Origin: Tenodera sinensis
Taxonomy: Eukaryota; Arthropoda; Insecta; Mantodea; Mantidae
Direction of reading: 5' to 3'
Length of the DNA: 64,000 nt
NCBI GenBank assembly: GCA_030765045.1
Contig: CM060965.1
Span: forward strand, 19,234,085 to 19,298,084
Of this stretch, positions 8,792 through 20,308 are shown piece after piece. Position numbers and translations under genes: made by a program. The notes under the pieces were generated by a model. It ran no database searches. It had not been told where the DNA came from and saw only the letters and a program-made list of their open reading frames with translations. Position 1 is the first letter of the stretch. The number at the start of each line of letters is the position of its first letter.

Positions 8792-9500
8792 ACATAAGAT
8801 TACTGCTAATGTTACTTAAATTTACAGTTGTCAGCAAATGAACCTGGATATAACTTTAATCTCAACTACATAAAAAAAAAGGCTCTAATGTATTTCACAA
8901 ACCATATCCTTTAAATATGAATATTTTTTATTTGCCATATAATATTACAATAATTCTAATCCCGTTTCAGTCTGACAGCAGTTCAGGTTGTATATGTATA
9001 TGCGCTTAATTATCAGAGAATAATAACCATATTCAAGATTACAATCATGGTGAAATTTGTGCAATTTCTAATCGAAGTTCATTCCCAAAGGAGTTGGCAA
9101 AAATCATGCATATAGTTAGCGGCTGGTGGCAATTTGTAGTACTGAACGTAGAAATGTTTAATACTTGTAATTAGCTCGACACCTTTTCAAATTGGAATTC
9201 GCCGAAGGTGGTTAAAATTTTGTTGGTTCCAAGAATAATAAAATGGAGGTTGAAAGGGTCTTCAAATTGCTCTCCATTCTGTGAATTCCGGATTACAATA
9301 CTCCGAAGCAGGGAGGAAAATTGTCCAGGCAACTCGCTCCCAACCGAGATTGGAATTCTGTCCCTCCGCATTACTTGACATACACGCAATTCCCATACCA
9401 CGAAGAGGAGCATGGTAATGACAATGATAAGATGAAGTTTAAAAATGCTCTTCGACCCATTGTCCTGCTAAGCAAGAAGTGACGGGCCCACATTAAATTA
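8792..9500. other. No gene recognised
   Basis: AT-rich sequence. An 80-codon minus-strand frame at 9171-9413 has no known motif and is not called. Confidence 0.45.
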
Positions 9501-9712
9501 TTTTGTTTTTAAACGACGCTGTCAATTGCCAGGATCATATCAGCGTCGCCGGTGTGCCAGAATTTCGTCCCACAGTTCTTTTACGTGCCAGTAAGTTTAC
9601 TGACATGGAGCTGTCATTTTTAAGCACACTTAAAAACTATCGGTCTGAGTCGGATTTGAACCCGTGACTTGGGATCAGTAGACCAACGTCTAATCAACTG
9701 AGACGGACATGA
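9501..9712 (-). mobile_element. tRNA-derived SINE, group S2, reverse
   Basis: On the minus strand: a tRNA-like head with ggtttcaaatcc-type B box, then acttaaaaatgacagctcc, gtaaaagaactgtgggacga, ccggcgacgctgat and a gcgtcgttt-aaaa end. Clear siblings lie at 35539-35765, 32268-32475 and 58228-58434. Confidence 0.8.
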
Positions 9713-11973
9713 TGAGCCCAAGCACTGCAAAGCCCTCAGTGAAGATGCTGGACATTTGTAATCCCAGACGCTGTTCTTTGCGCTTGTTATTTGAAATGTC
9801 GCTAATTCTCACTTCGAAGAATGGGAAATTCCGTAGGGCAATAAGAAAAGATTGGAAGGCTTGTTTAGAATCTCTTATTTAAGCTCGTTAAGCATTTTGT
9901 CTTCTGCTGCACGATAATTATAGCCTCTGTAATGGTCCATTGTTATAACAAAAGATTGGCGTGCTTCATTTTATATGAGTGAGTTTTCTAAGAAAAGACA
10001 ACTTAAAAATCGCCATTCTCGCCTTTTTATTTTCCTTAGCAACCATTAGAAATGTGAGCCCGGCAGCTGCCTCTGCCTGCCCGCCTGCTCAGTTTTCTTA
10101 ACACGACAAGAAGGGGCGGGGAAGGCAACGACAAAAAACTGGAGAACCGGCGAAGCTAAACCGCATTCATTAACGCGAGGTTGCCAAATGAACTCCACTG
10201 CAAAACCCGACCCTGACGCACATTTAATGTAGCGAAAAATGAAACGGCTTCACATATTCACGTTATGTTTTATTTACTTCGATGCTAATCTGCGGTCACC
10301 GACCTCTAGACGCATTAAATGACTCACTCTTGATAGTACGGATTATATGGTTAGATCTGCGCACCGTTTTATGAGCTTCTCTAACAGCGCTTCCTGTTAC
10401 TTCATTAGAACAGGACCGACAGTGCAGCTTCGCTTTCCTCTGTTTTTGCGATAGTTGCATCTCGAGATATGAACGGAGGTCAATGACAGTTGCAGCAAGA
10501 ATCCTGAAATTTAACGAGCGTTTCTAAGATGGAGGAAAAAGTCATTCTAAGCCAACGATGCAATCCATGCACGTAACAAATCCACCTGAAGAAAACGATC
10601 TCGATTGACTGCTTCAGTTGAAGGAAGTCGCAATGCAGGTAATATGTGTGCAGTGTGCAAGCCAACATTATAACTAGGGCCCGGATTTCAATGATTTTGC
10701 ATATTTTTTCTGATGATGCTTGGCAATATTATGTGGAAAATAAACGTGTATCATAGCATTCTGAATGAAATTAAACCACGTTTGAGTCATTTTTCTGCAC
10801 TTTTAGACACTTGTATTGATAGGACTTTTTACAGGTTATGTCATTTTTAAGAAGAAACCAGTTTGTGTCATTTTCGCGAGTTTGGTTGCATTATTCTTAT
10901 ATTAGTAGAATCAAGTTTCAGAGCCTAAAAATCTTGGAAATCTATTGGAATGTGGCTACCCTGTTCGTATTTTGTTAAACATTTGGACTCTCCACTCCCA
11001 GATTAATATGTCCAACTAAACGCTTTGCATCTATTGTAAGATAGACTTTTCCTCAGGAACGTGGGAGTGAATCTACCTACTACTTTTAAGGGTCGCACCA
11101 CAACTACTTTTAGAATGCAATCTTCACAGAACAGAAGCTAGTGGTTGAGGGGATAATTGTAGTTCATTATGCCGAAAGTAAACACAAGTGTTTCCGCGAA
11201 ATTGAAAATCAAATACAGTTGGTGAAATTAGTCGCAAGTAATCTAGGTCGTGAGGAAGGTGAAATGCCAAACTTGTCTTTACTAAATTAAAAATGTGTCG
11301 AACAAGAACAGTGGGTATGATGTAATAGCTGAATTGCTGATGTACTATCAGATAAGAAGCATTACTTCAATGAACAAAGCTGGAAGCCCGCAATATTTGT
11401 TGCTGTAAGATGTCCTAGTAACTTCTGTTGATGTTCGAAGAAGCTTCTCGAAGTACTACAACGTTGAGTTAGCACAACTCTAAATGTTGGTGACAGTCAT
11501 TTCCTTCCTGTTGCATCAAGTTTCACTGTCACGGACACGGAAGATGTCTTCCATAATCATGAGTCGTGATTCGTGAGATTAACCATATAACTCGAACCAA
11601 TCGTTGTGGATCACAGTAGTGGAGTAATCTCCCATACTGTATTACTCTATGGGTTTTGCGATTTTCTGCTATTTGCTTTCGGTTCTTTTGTTTTGTAAGC
11701 ATCTGGCGCAAACAGAGAAGGTTACAAGGTATATATGGCTGTCTCAAGAAACAAGTTACTAATTTGAATAGCCTCAGGATCCCTGGATTTGGGAAGAAAA
11801 TAGTAAACCATGGTCCAAGGGTATTTATGCTCCAAAATAACATCCATCTTGATGTGATTTTAAAACACACTACAACGATAAGTTACTGAGCTCATTATTA
11901 ATTATTTATGCCAACAAGCTTACTGTTGGTGTTTACGAATCAGCTGGGGAATTTAATGTCGTACTGGCAAGTT
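9713..11973. other. Long unassigned stretch
   Basis: About 2.2 kb with no gene or family match recognised. It includes a short GC-richer patch (10060-10210) with no supporting promoter or exon signals. Open frames are short and lack motifs. From about 11890 a segment (caacaagcttactgttggtg, ggggaatttaatg) recurs upstream of other S3 tRNA-like units. Confidence 0.45.
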
Positions 11974-12045
11974 GGCCATGGTAGCTTAGTGGTTAACGCA
12001 GTCGCTCGATGTGGAAGGTTCGTGGTTCAAATCCCGGCTATGGCA
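11974..12045 (+). mobile_element. tRNA-like unit, SINE group S3
   Basis: ggccatggtagcttagtggttaac (A-box region, split here by convention: tagcttagtgg) and ggttcaaatccc (B box), ended by tggca pairing with the start. The following ttgaatttttcag is shared with the copies at 22092-22162, 37185-37254 and 37509-37581. Treated as SINE, not as a tRNA gene, because the same flanks recur. Confidence 0.65.
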
Positions 12046-12894
12046 TTGAATTTTTCAGTCCTGATTTCCTCTCATATAAACTTCAAATATCAAGTATAAC
12101 CAAAATTAATTTTCAAGGAAATCAAAATATATCAATGTCAAATCAAATTTAATCATATATAAGGATTAAAATAAACAGAGGGCACTTAATAATACCTAAG
12201 ATTTTACTACAATAAATACAAATACGGGTACTAGACGCTAGATCTTGAGACAGATTCTCTTCCAGAACGACTTTCAAAAATACGAAGATGAAAAGAAGAG
12301 AAGAACGATAATTATTATTGCTGTAAAATGTTTGTTTGGATGGGAGAAAATCCCTAAAAATGTTGCTTTGATTCCTTGAAGGATTATAACCTGTGGCAGA
12401 CAAGGCTTACCAACCCGGCTGCCAACCTCACGCCCACATTGCAGAGGTGGAGGATTTCCAACCGATGTGGTCAGCATCATGCCGGAATGTTGGTTTTCGT
12501 AACTTACTGACTGCTATCTAATGCAGCACGATACTGGTGTGATACATGGGTGGACTATTCGAACCCAAGCGCATTCCGTGACACTCCAACCCACTCACGG
12601 TAAGGGACTTCTTCGGAGGACAAGGATATCCGATTTAAATAGGAAGTTTTGTGATCAACTGCCTTTCTATTTTCTGCTCACAAACACGCTCGCACACGCG
12701 CATGGACGTGCATCTGTGCATTATGCTTCCCCTTCTTTTCATTATTGTTCCACTAATACCCCGCATTTAACCACCTTTTCTTTTTGGAACATGTTTCCTT
12801 ATATCCCAACTCGTAGTTCTCATCGGATTTGTTCCCCCCCCCCCCCTCCTGCCTCCCCCTCCCGCACACTCCCTTAGGTTATTGTATGCATTTG
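12046..12894. other. No gene; contains a 13-C run
   Basis: AT-rich DNA with a homopolymer C run at 12834-12846. No motif seen in the open frames. Confidence 0.5.
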
Positions 12895-12990
12895 ATCACA
12901 CACAAACACACATTCACACTTCAAGACTTGACTAGAGAAAAATTCCCAACCCCAGCCAGGAATCGAATCCTAGACCCATGGCACAGCAGA
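12895..12990 (-). mobile_element. SINE group S4 fragment, reverse, with CA-rich tail
   Basis: On the minus strand it has ggattcgattcctggctg (B box) followed by ttgggaatttttctctag and an acac/tgtg tail at 12895-12920. It matches the better preserved copy at 44040-44393. Confidence 0.6.
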
Positions 12991-12994
12991 CTGA

Positions 12995-13440
12995 GCGAGG
13001 TGGCGCCATTGCAACGTGTGCGACTCGCATTCGAGAGGCCCCGTGTTTGAACCCCGTTGACTTGGGTTTTTCTGTGGTTTCTCCATGTCACTAGTTTCCC
13101 TCCCTTGTCATCTTTCAGGTTTAGTTAGTAGCGAGGTACGTTCCGGCGGAGGCGGACAGATGGTACAGATGCTTACGCTCTGGAAAGCGTTCCTCCTGGA
13201 AGTTGCCACTAGAGTCGCCTCGTCGTCCTCTCCCTGGTTGGTGAAACGCTTCGGTTATGCGCCAGGTGTCAATAAGCATCTGTAACTGTTCACTTTTGTG
13301 CGTCTCTGAGCTTCGCTGGCTCCGTTCTCTGCCCAGCCTACGGTCTCACTTCGCCTCGTCCTTTCCCCCCTGCGGAGTGGTAGCCGCGACGCCATGTCGG
13401 GGACGCGGTGGGTCGAGGTGTCCCCTTCCGTACCTACGAA
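12995..13440 (+). mobile_element. tRNA-derived SINE, group S5
   Basis: gagcgaggtggcgccatt (A-box region) and gtgtttgaaccccg (B box) are spaced as in a tRNA; the body contains tgggtttttctgtggtttct. The distal body (13290-13440: gcgtctctgagcttc ... ggtagccgcgacgcc ... gaggtgtccccttc) has a diverged relative at 22370-22510. Confidence 0.6.
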
Positions 13441-13441
13441 C

Positions 13442-13501
<60 letters not shown>

Positions 13502-13545
13502 CACATCAGGCAGGTGCTCTACAAACTGAGCTACGAAACCACCGA
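13441..13545 (-). repeat. (CA)n with adjacent S4 SINE head
   Basis: About 60 bp of CA (13441-13500), then ggcaggtgctctacaaactgagctacg, the reverse complement of a tRNA-like 5' head, again in group S4 layout. The CA tract sits where the SINE body would be, so it was probably seeded by this SINE's tail. Confidence 0.7.
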
Positions 13546-14186
13546 TTCTTTTTAGGAAGTCCTAAATCGTGTGTTTTGGTGGAAGCACTATTTAGAACTC
13601 TTGCAATGCACACACTCACACTTAGCTAAGGACAAAAAATTAATAAGACAATATTATATGCAATTGTGTTGCATTTCATATTCTATTCAGAGAGAATACT
13701 TGTAAGTTCTCTTTTTCAAACATTGTTGATTTGCCCTGGTTTCTCGAGGTGAATGACCGACTTTTAAATGCCGCATTTAAAGGGCTTCACGGATTTCAGT
13801 GGCTTTAATAATTGGAGCTGGTTTTTAGCTAACCGACAAGCTTTAGATATACTGCTGCGGTTTCTTTCTTCATATTTTTCATACAGAGAGATTTATAAAA
13901 ATGCGGCACTCCTGTTCCAAATTCAGGAACTATTCAAGATGTACTACGTCTGGTTGTGTTTTGCGGGAAAGTAACAGGTTACGATCAAACGATCATGTCA
14001 GTTTTTAGGGCTTTAAGCTAGAGATGGACCACGAGGGCAATATATCAGCTAACAACAGTAAATACAGTAAAATGAATTCATAAAATTAAAATTATTATAT
14101 CTGCACATACACTGTATTTGATACACGAATTTAAAGATTACATTTCCTATTTTCATGTGAAGACTTTGTGACAAAAACACATCCAG
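13546..14186. other. No gene recognised
   Basis: AT-rich; no repeats or motifs assigned. Confidence 0.45.
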
Positions 14187-14300
14187 TAGAGGAAGTATTG
14201 TATTTCACCCAAAAATTCGATGTCGAGATTTCACCTGAAATATATGTTTTGAGGCCCCCTGAATCCAAAAAGGCATTTTTAGAATGTTTCATTATTAGAC
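14187..14300 (+). mobile_element. Family R fragment (start)
   Basis: cagtagaggaagtattg, aaaattcgatgtcgag, tatgttttgaggc match the start of family R. It is cut off by an S2 SINE. Confidence 0.7.
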
Positions 14301-14310
14301 CTGTTATTTG

Positions 14311-14408
14311 TTGGTCTGGGTGGCTCAGTTGATTAGACGCTGGCCTACTGATCCCAAGGCCACGGGTTCAAATTCGGCCCAGACCGATGGGTTTTAAGTG
14401 TGCTTGAT
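14311..14408 (+). mobile_element. SINE group S2, truncated
   Basis: ggtctgggtggctcagttg (A box) and cgggttcaaattcgg (B box), followed by the diagnostic ttttaagtgtgctt. The rest of the body is missing; LINE sequence follows at once. Confidence 0.75.
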
Positions 14409-14702
14409 AGGTGCATAAGAGAAACAGTAATGGTCCAAGTACAGATCCTTGTGCTACACCAAGTTTTATTGCATTATAATTTTATTTGATGAATTTAACT
14501 TAAACACTTCCCTGTAATGTATTCCAATGCATTGCTTCCTGTTTTGTAGATAAGATGTTATAATTTCAAAGAATTTCCACCTGATACCATATTTCTGTAT
14601 TTTATTTAATATAAAATAGATTGAAATATAAGCTTTCGTAAAAAAGTTTGTAGAATCATAGAAATAAACGATGGTGGGTTGACAGTCATGTGAATGTAAC
14701 AT
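14405..14702 (-). pseudogene. LINE reverse transcriptase remnant (Jockey/CR1-like)
   Basis: The minus strand reads YGIRWKFFEIITSYLQNRKQ and then, across a frame change, GVAQGSVLGPLLFLLCT. These match the YGIRG...SYLxNRxQ and GVPQGSxLGPLLF blocks of Jockey/CR1-type reverse transcriptases. Only this middle of the domain survives. Confidence 0.75.
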
Positions 14703-15788
14703 ATAAGATTTTAATTGCTATGTATATACATTTTTTGGTGCAGTTCAAAGATCTGAAGAGTCATTTCGATGAACCCTCGATAATAAGTGTTAGGGAGAAT
14801 GCAATAGTTCCTCTGCTATCTTAGTTAAGCGGTAGAGCAATTAAAAATCACCTATATCCAATAAAGGCATTTCATACATTTGAAGAAAACGCGCTAAAAC
14901 CTAAAGACATTTCTTCAGAAGTGCTCTGGGGTTAATGACCTCTTGCATGTTCCATGACAAAGCTCCTCCGGCGTTCTGAAGCACCGCAGTCATCCGAGGA
15001 TACAACGATACCCAGATAAATTATAGTATAATTATAGTCGTTGGTTTGCACAGCATTTAAATGAACGCACGCGTGCGCGTGTGTACATGTGCGTTATTTT
15101 TAGGCTCCACTATACTTCTTACAGGGCTCAAAAGGTCACATTCATTTCATTTGGAAAACTGCTGAATTTACTAACTGGCAGAAGAGCCATCCTGGCATCT
15201 CATGTAAATTGACTGCACTGGAGAAGCTCCACTGACATCTCCACAGAAATCCTGTCGAGTACCTCGCAGGAGAAGGACAAAAAACTAACGCCGACAAAGA
15301 GAAGAAAAAGTCACTACTTGGTATCTTGCACCACGGGTCGATACTAAAAGTGATGGAAATGGCCTTTTTGATGCACAGAAGCCTCTCAAACCCACTGCCA
15401 GGGTTCCAATTTATGCAGGCCAAATTAAATTTTAAAGGGGACTGCCGATTACTCCCGTGTTCTTTAGCAGTTTCTCAACCTGAGTAGTAGATACCGCCTT
15501 AGTAGGAAGAACTTTAGGACCTACACGTGAGATGTTCTTCTACTAGAATCTCTGATGTCCTTGTAGAACTTAAAAGTTTGTAAATCTAATCGAGATGCTA
15601 AGAATCAGTGACAGAGTTTACATTTTGCTTTTACTGTGTTTCTGAAGTATTCTCTTTTAATGGTTTTATTTACAATATCTTTAGCAAATCTTAGAGTAGA
15701 GGAGCTATTGAGTTGTACCTATAAATTCGATATCGATATCTAGAAGACTCTAAGCTGGGATTTATTGTAATTCAGCATCGTTATAACT
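14703..15788. other. No gene recognised
   Basis: The beginning (agtcatgtgaatgtaac, complement near 14680-14700) resembles a family R terminus. A 93-codon minus frame at 15142-15423 has no motif. The rest is unassigned. Confidence 0.4.
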
Positions 15789-15861
15789 GCCTCCGTGATC
15801 TGGTGCTTAGCATGCTAACTTTCAAGTCCAGAGATTTTGGGTTCGATTCCCGGTTGTAGGC
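15789..15861 (+). mobile_element. tRNA-like SINE head, group S6
   Basis: gcctccgtgatctggtgcttag and gggttcgattcccgg have tRNA A/B-box spacing. Decayed; no intact cloverleaf. Confidence 0.5.
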
Positions 15862-15886
15862 TAGTAACGTTTCTTTAGTCAGGATT

Positions 15887-15894
15887 ATTCTCTG
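15887..15894. repeat. 8-bp target duplication, left (hAT copy 1)
   Basis: attctctg; repeated at 17067-17074. An 8-bp duplication is the hallmark of hAT insertion. Confidence 0.9.
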
Positions 15895-15897
15895 CAG

Positions 15898-16245
15898 GGT
15901 TGCCAACTCGTACGATAATTATGGAAGCATACGATAATTTCAATGTTTGCACGATGGTTGTCAACCCGTACGATAATTATGGGGGTGTACGATAATTTGA
16001 ATGTTTGCACGATGGTTGCCAACTCGTACGATAATTATGGGGGCATACGATAATTTCAATGTTTGCACGATGGTTGTCAACCCGTACGATAATTATGGGG
16101 GTGTACGATAATTTGAATGTTTGCACGATGGTTGCCAACTCGTACGATTATTATGGGGGCATACGATAATTTCAATGTTTGCACGATGGTTGTCAACCCG
16201 TACGATAATTATGGGGGTGTACGATAATTTGAATGTATGATATCG
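15898..16245 (+). repeat. Six 58-bp subterminal units in hAT copy 1
   Basis: ggttg(c/t)caac starts at 15898, 15956, 16014, 16072, 16130 and 16188. Units alternate in type: odd ones ccaactcg...catacg...ttcaat, even ones tcaacccg...tgtacg...ttgaat, so the true repeat is a 116-bp dimer. Copy 2 has a single even-type unit. Confidence 0.95.
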
Positions 16246-16372
16246 GCGAAATATCATTTTCACTGGTTTGTCACTCCAGCGAAGTGAAACTAATTACAAA
16301 TAACACCACTTTTGTCCTCATTGTCTGTCTCCACCCCATAGCTACTAAGCCTGCTACCCTTTATCCTCTTAT

Positions 16373-16611
16373 TGCCAGTGTGCCCAGATCTGGCAATCTC
16401 AATGAAGAAGGCACTGTTCAGAAAATTGACGATCAATGTAGAAAACTCGGAATACGTGCTATTCCGTGTGAAATAAAGAACATGCCTGAACCTGACAGTT
16501 TCTGGAGTGCTGTTAAACATGTCACCTTGGTGGAAATACTGATTTCAAAGAACTAGCGGCCTTTGCATTATCAGTGGTTTCTTTGCCCCACAGAAACACT
16601 TCTTGTGAAAG

Positions 16612-16649
<38 letters not shown>

Positions 16650-16757
16650 CTAAACTGGGTTTAATAAAAACCAAAGTTAGAAACAGATTGGCACTAGATA
16701 CGGTAAATGAACTCATTTTGTCGTCCCAACTTATGAAAGAACGTGGTATATCTTAAA
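16373..16757 (+). pseudogene. hAT transposase remnant (hATC region)
   Basis: Frame pieces read SGNLNEEGTVQKIDDQ... and, after a frame change, TSCERGF, then a 35-T run, then SKLGLIKTKVRNRLALDTVN. The SCER-F-S-K-L...R-N-R-L pattern is that of the hAT C-terminal dimerisation domain. The catalytic core is absent. Confidence 0.8.
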
Positions 16758-17220
16758 ATCTGCAAGTCACCGAGAAGATAAGGTTTATCTCAAAAACAAA
16801 TTTGTGCAATGCTGCAACGGTTGAGGAAGCTGAACTTTCAGATGAATAGTGCGAGAAACATAAGTGCTAAATTTGTAATATTTGTTGAGGTCATCAATCT
16901 TGTAAGTAGATATAATAAACGTCATTACTCTTATATTTTCATAAGTATTACACTGATATTTTTATTGTTGTAGCGTTTGCTTTATGATGTACGATAATTT
17001 TGAATCCAAATCAATAATTTTTAGTGGCTGGTACGATAATTTTACTTCTAAATGTTGGCAACCCTGATTCTCTGTCCTCTCTACTATCTGGAAATATGGG
17101 TGAGCATGTAAATGTATGTGTGAATTTAATGTTTATGAAAGAAAAAACCCAACGTCAACAAACCCAAAAGTTACTCAAATTATAAACGAGTGAATTTCAT
17201 TGCCGGGGAGCTATTGTTAC

Positions 17221-17296
17221 AGAAGAAGAAGAAGAAGAAGAAGAAGAAGAAGAAGAAGAAGAAGAAGAAGAAGAAGAAGAAGAAGAAGAAGAAAAA
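17221..17296. repeat. (AAG)n microsatellite
   Basis: About 75 bp of gaa triplets; nearby is a C run at 17343-17355. Confidence 0.95.
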
Positions 17297-17805
17297 GCTA
17301 CCAATATGACCTTACACGGGCACACAAATGGAGCTTACACTGCCCCCCCCCCCCAATAACATTGTTGCAAGTCAGTGTGTGCACCACACGTTTGAGGTCT
17401 GCACCCTTAGGTTCGGCCCGCCCGGCTCGGCCAGGTCCGACCTCAACCAAATTCGAGCCCGAGAAGAGGTTTTGCAATTACGGTGGATCAGCTTGACTCC
17501 AAAACCATAAAAATGGTATCGGTCCATCGGTCACTGCCACGATCCAAGCAAGGGTAGGGGTGGAAAATATGCTTTGCGGGCGGAAACATCGGAAGTCCTT
17601 AGCTACTTGCCTCTTCAGTCCAACACTGATTGGATAGAAGCAGCCCAACTTTCTTCCAACTTCTCCATAACAACAGAGACAGACGGGTCTCTTTTAAACA
17701 TATCTCTCTCTCTCTTTCTTTAGGCCTGAGACAAGAGAAACCAAATATACTATAGTGTACCACTCGGCCCGGGCCCGATAGTGTAATTTTGTTTTAAACA
17801 AAATG

Positions 17806-17962
<157 letters not shown>

Positions 17963-19461
17963 TGAACTTGTCAGCAGAATAATCATAGAATTCATGGTAA
18001 AGAAATGCTGCAATAATTATTGTGTTATTCCCGAAATTTCACATTGGTTACCAAAAAATATATAAATTACTTTGTAAACATTTTTCATACTAACCCGAGC
18101 CCAGCCGGCGGGCGCCAGTCCGCGCTGACCTCTACTAATGCTAGTCCTGTATTAAGAAACAATTTCTCACTACCGCAAGTAACAATGAATTACACTAGCC
18201 TGCAAAAAGTTTGTTGCTATTTGCTTTATTTGCGCACTTATTAAGAGTGGTATGTTTTTAGGTTGGTTAGTACCTTCAAGCATGCGGCCACAGAAAACAG
18301 AGCAACGCGGTAATATATGCTTTATTGAAACTAAGTTCGACTACTTTCTGCAGGGCCAGTGACCTCACATTATCTAGGACAGTGGGTCTCGCATTGAGGT
18401 GTGAAGCAAAACGGACAGCGTTGTTCATTTCACGGCGCAATTACGACCATGTTAAAACATCAGGTAGTAAACTATATGATTGGTTTGTGGTAAAACTGAA
18501 GAGAAAAACAACTAATGCACAAAAATGGCTACATATTAAGGTAGCATTTATAACAAATCTGCACTTAGAGCCCCTAACACCCTGTAGGTATGTGTAGTTG
18601 ACTGAGGCTCGGCGGGAGGTAATAAAACCCTCTTTTACTTAATTTTTATTATCATTAGAAGCACAATGCGTCCATGAGAATTCCATGCAGCAGCCGAAAT
18701 GAGGTTAAAACATCTATACAATCACCTCTCTGTTAGTATATATCTTCGTGAAGTATTTATGCATGTGATATCACACGGATAACCAGGTTTAAATTCTTCA
18801 CCAGGGCTATATAAGTACTTTAGTGTGCCTTAATGAGCCTTAAATGGCCAAACAAAAATTTTATCACCTCTTACTCGGGAGAGCGATATCACCACGCCTT
18901 TTACTGTCATGAATTGAGATAAAGACATCTCAGATCCATTTGCATGTGCCTCGTTTGCCTGGGCGCTCCTTAAGATATATTCTCAAATTATGCGATACTA
19001 CAGGTACGATTGGAATTAAACAAAACCTTGAATAATCATAGATTTAGAAATATCCTATCACACACCCTTCCCTATGTATGCATATTAAGAATGCCGATTA
19101 TGTTTGTACTTAGTGAACGTGCTAAATAAGCAATATTAAGAAATACCCACGAAAGTATTCGTGTACTAATACAGATTAAAGAACAATGAATATAAGATAC
19201 TATAGCTGTTGCAAATTTGATGGTGGGTGACTCGATACTAATTCAATCAAAGATTTGCTATGCCTTGCTGTGTTGTATAGTTAAACACTCTGTATAGCCG
19301 GTGATATAAATACCATTTTCACCCACAAAAGAATACTAATAGTCTGCTATTAGCCGCCATTATATTTTGCGGCTACCATAATCCATACACGTTTATTTCG
19401 GCACTAACAACAATAAGGAAAAACACTTTTTGGCGCCCAAATTGTACTCAGTTTTATTTTT
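17963..19461. other. No gene recognised
   Basis: About 1.5 kb AT-rich DNA. A 90-codon plus frame (18325-18597) has no identifiable motif and is left out. Confidence 0.45.
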
Positions 19462-19594
19462 ACTTTCTCTACTACGTATAGTAAGTAGAGAAAGTACCTA
19501 TTGTGTTTCACCTGAAAATTTGATGTCGAGATTTCACCGAAAATAAATGTTTTGAGGACCACTGAATAAAAAAAAAAGCATTTTTAGGAAAAGC

Positions 19595-19654
<60 letters not shown>

Positions 19655-20308
19655 AGTCTGTGGACAGCGTAACTCAAAAATGAAAATTCGGTTAAAAACC
19701 AAAGTTGGTACTTAAGTTTAACGTCTTTTAAGGATACGATATCAAGATTTTGAAGATAATTCCTGCATTCTAAACTACTCTTTACATGGAACATTTTTTT
19801 CGAAAATGGTTCTAATGATTTTGATTAAAATGCCATATGCTTAAGATATTTTTATGACAAGTAAAATGTATCTTTTGTACTTTCTGGCTATAGCCCATGT
19901 AGTCCTGTTTACTCTGGATGACTTTTGCATAACTGGTAAACCGTAAGAGATAAACCAAATCTTACTATACAAAAAATGTAGATCTTGCTAAAACACACAA
20001 TTTATGTCCGCATAAATTTTTTTGTAGAGTGAACCATTTTGGAGATATTTGTTATTTGTGAGTTTTGGAAAACAAACTTTCGTCAAATGGAACATCGTTA
20101 TTCATTTTTTTATATGTTAGCTGTGCAAAAGAGAACGGAATTTGAAAGCTTTAAACGACTTCACTATCGCTCAAAGCCTACTGTATTCCTATATTCCCCT
20201 TGCACGTGCAAGGAAATATGCAATAAGATAATTCTGCAAATGTTTATATCAACAAAGAAGTATAGGAATAAGAGTTCGTAAAAATAATTATTACAAGAGT
20301 AGAGAAAG
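19462..20308 (+). mobile_element. Family R copy R1
   Basis: Starts ACTTTCTCTACTACGTATAG and ends gagtagagaaag, so its ends are inverted repeats of 11-12 bp. Shared internal landmarks: gatgtcgagatttcacc, cagtctgtggacagc, cataactggtaaaccgtaag, ccttgcac(c/g)t. It holds a (TG)n tract of ~55 bp (19598-19653) just before cagtctgtgg. No protein motif. Confidence 0.85.

Larger units (their letters stand above)
15895..17066 (+). mobile_element. hAT transposon, internally deleted, copy 1
   Basis: Begins CAGGGTTGCCAA and ends TTGGCAACCCTG with exact 8-bp duplications outside. Subterminal gtacgataatt motifs occur at both ends. It retains only scraps of transposase including the C-terminal dimerisation segment. 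Relative to copy 2 (31001-31882) it is longer because of a 58-bp unit array and a poly-T expansion (16615-16649). Confidence 0.92.

Noticed and set aside
12974..13030. tRNA genes at the many A/B-box pairs
   Set aside because: Each has SINE body sequence attached and multiple copies in the window, and cloverleaf stems are broken in most.
15898..16245. CRISPR-like array (regular 58-bp spacing)
   Set aside because: The whole unit including the supposed spacers is repeated, the genome is eukaryotic, and the array is part of a hAT end.
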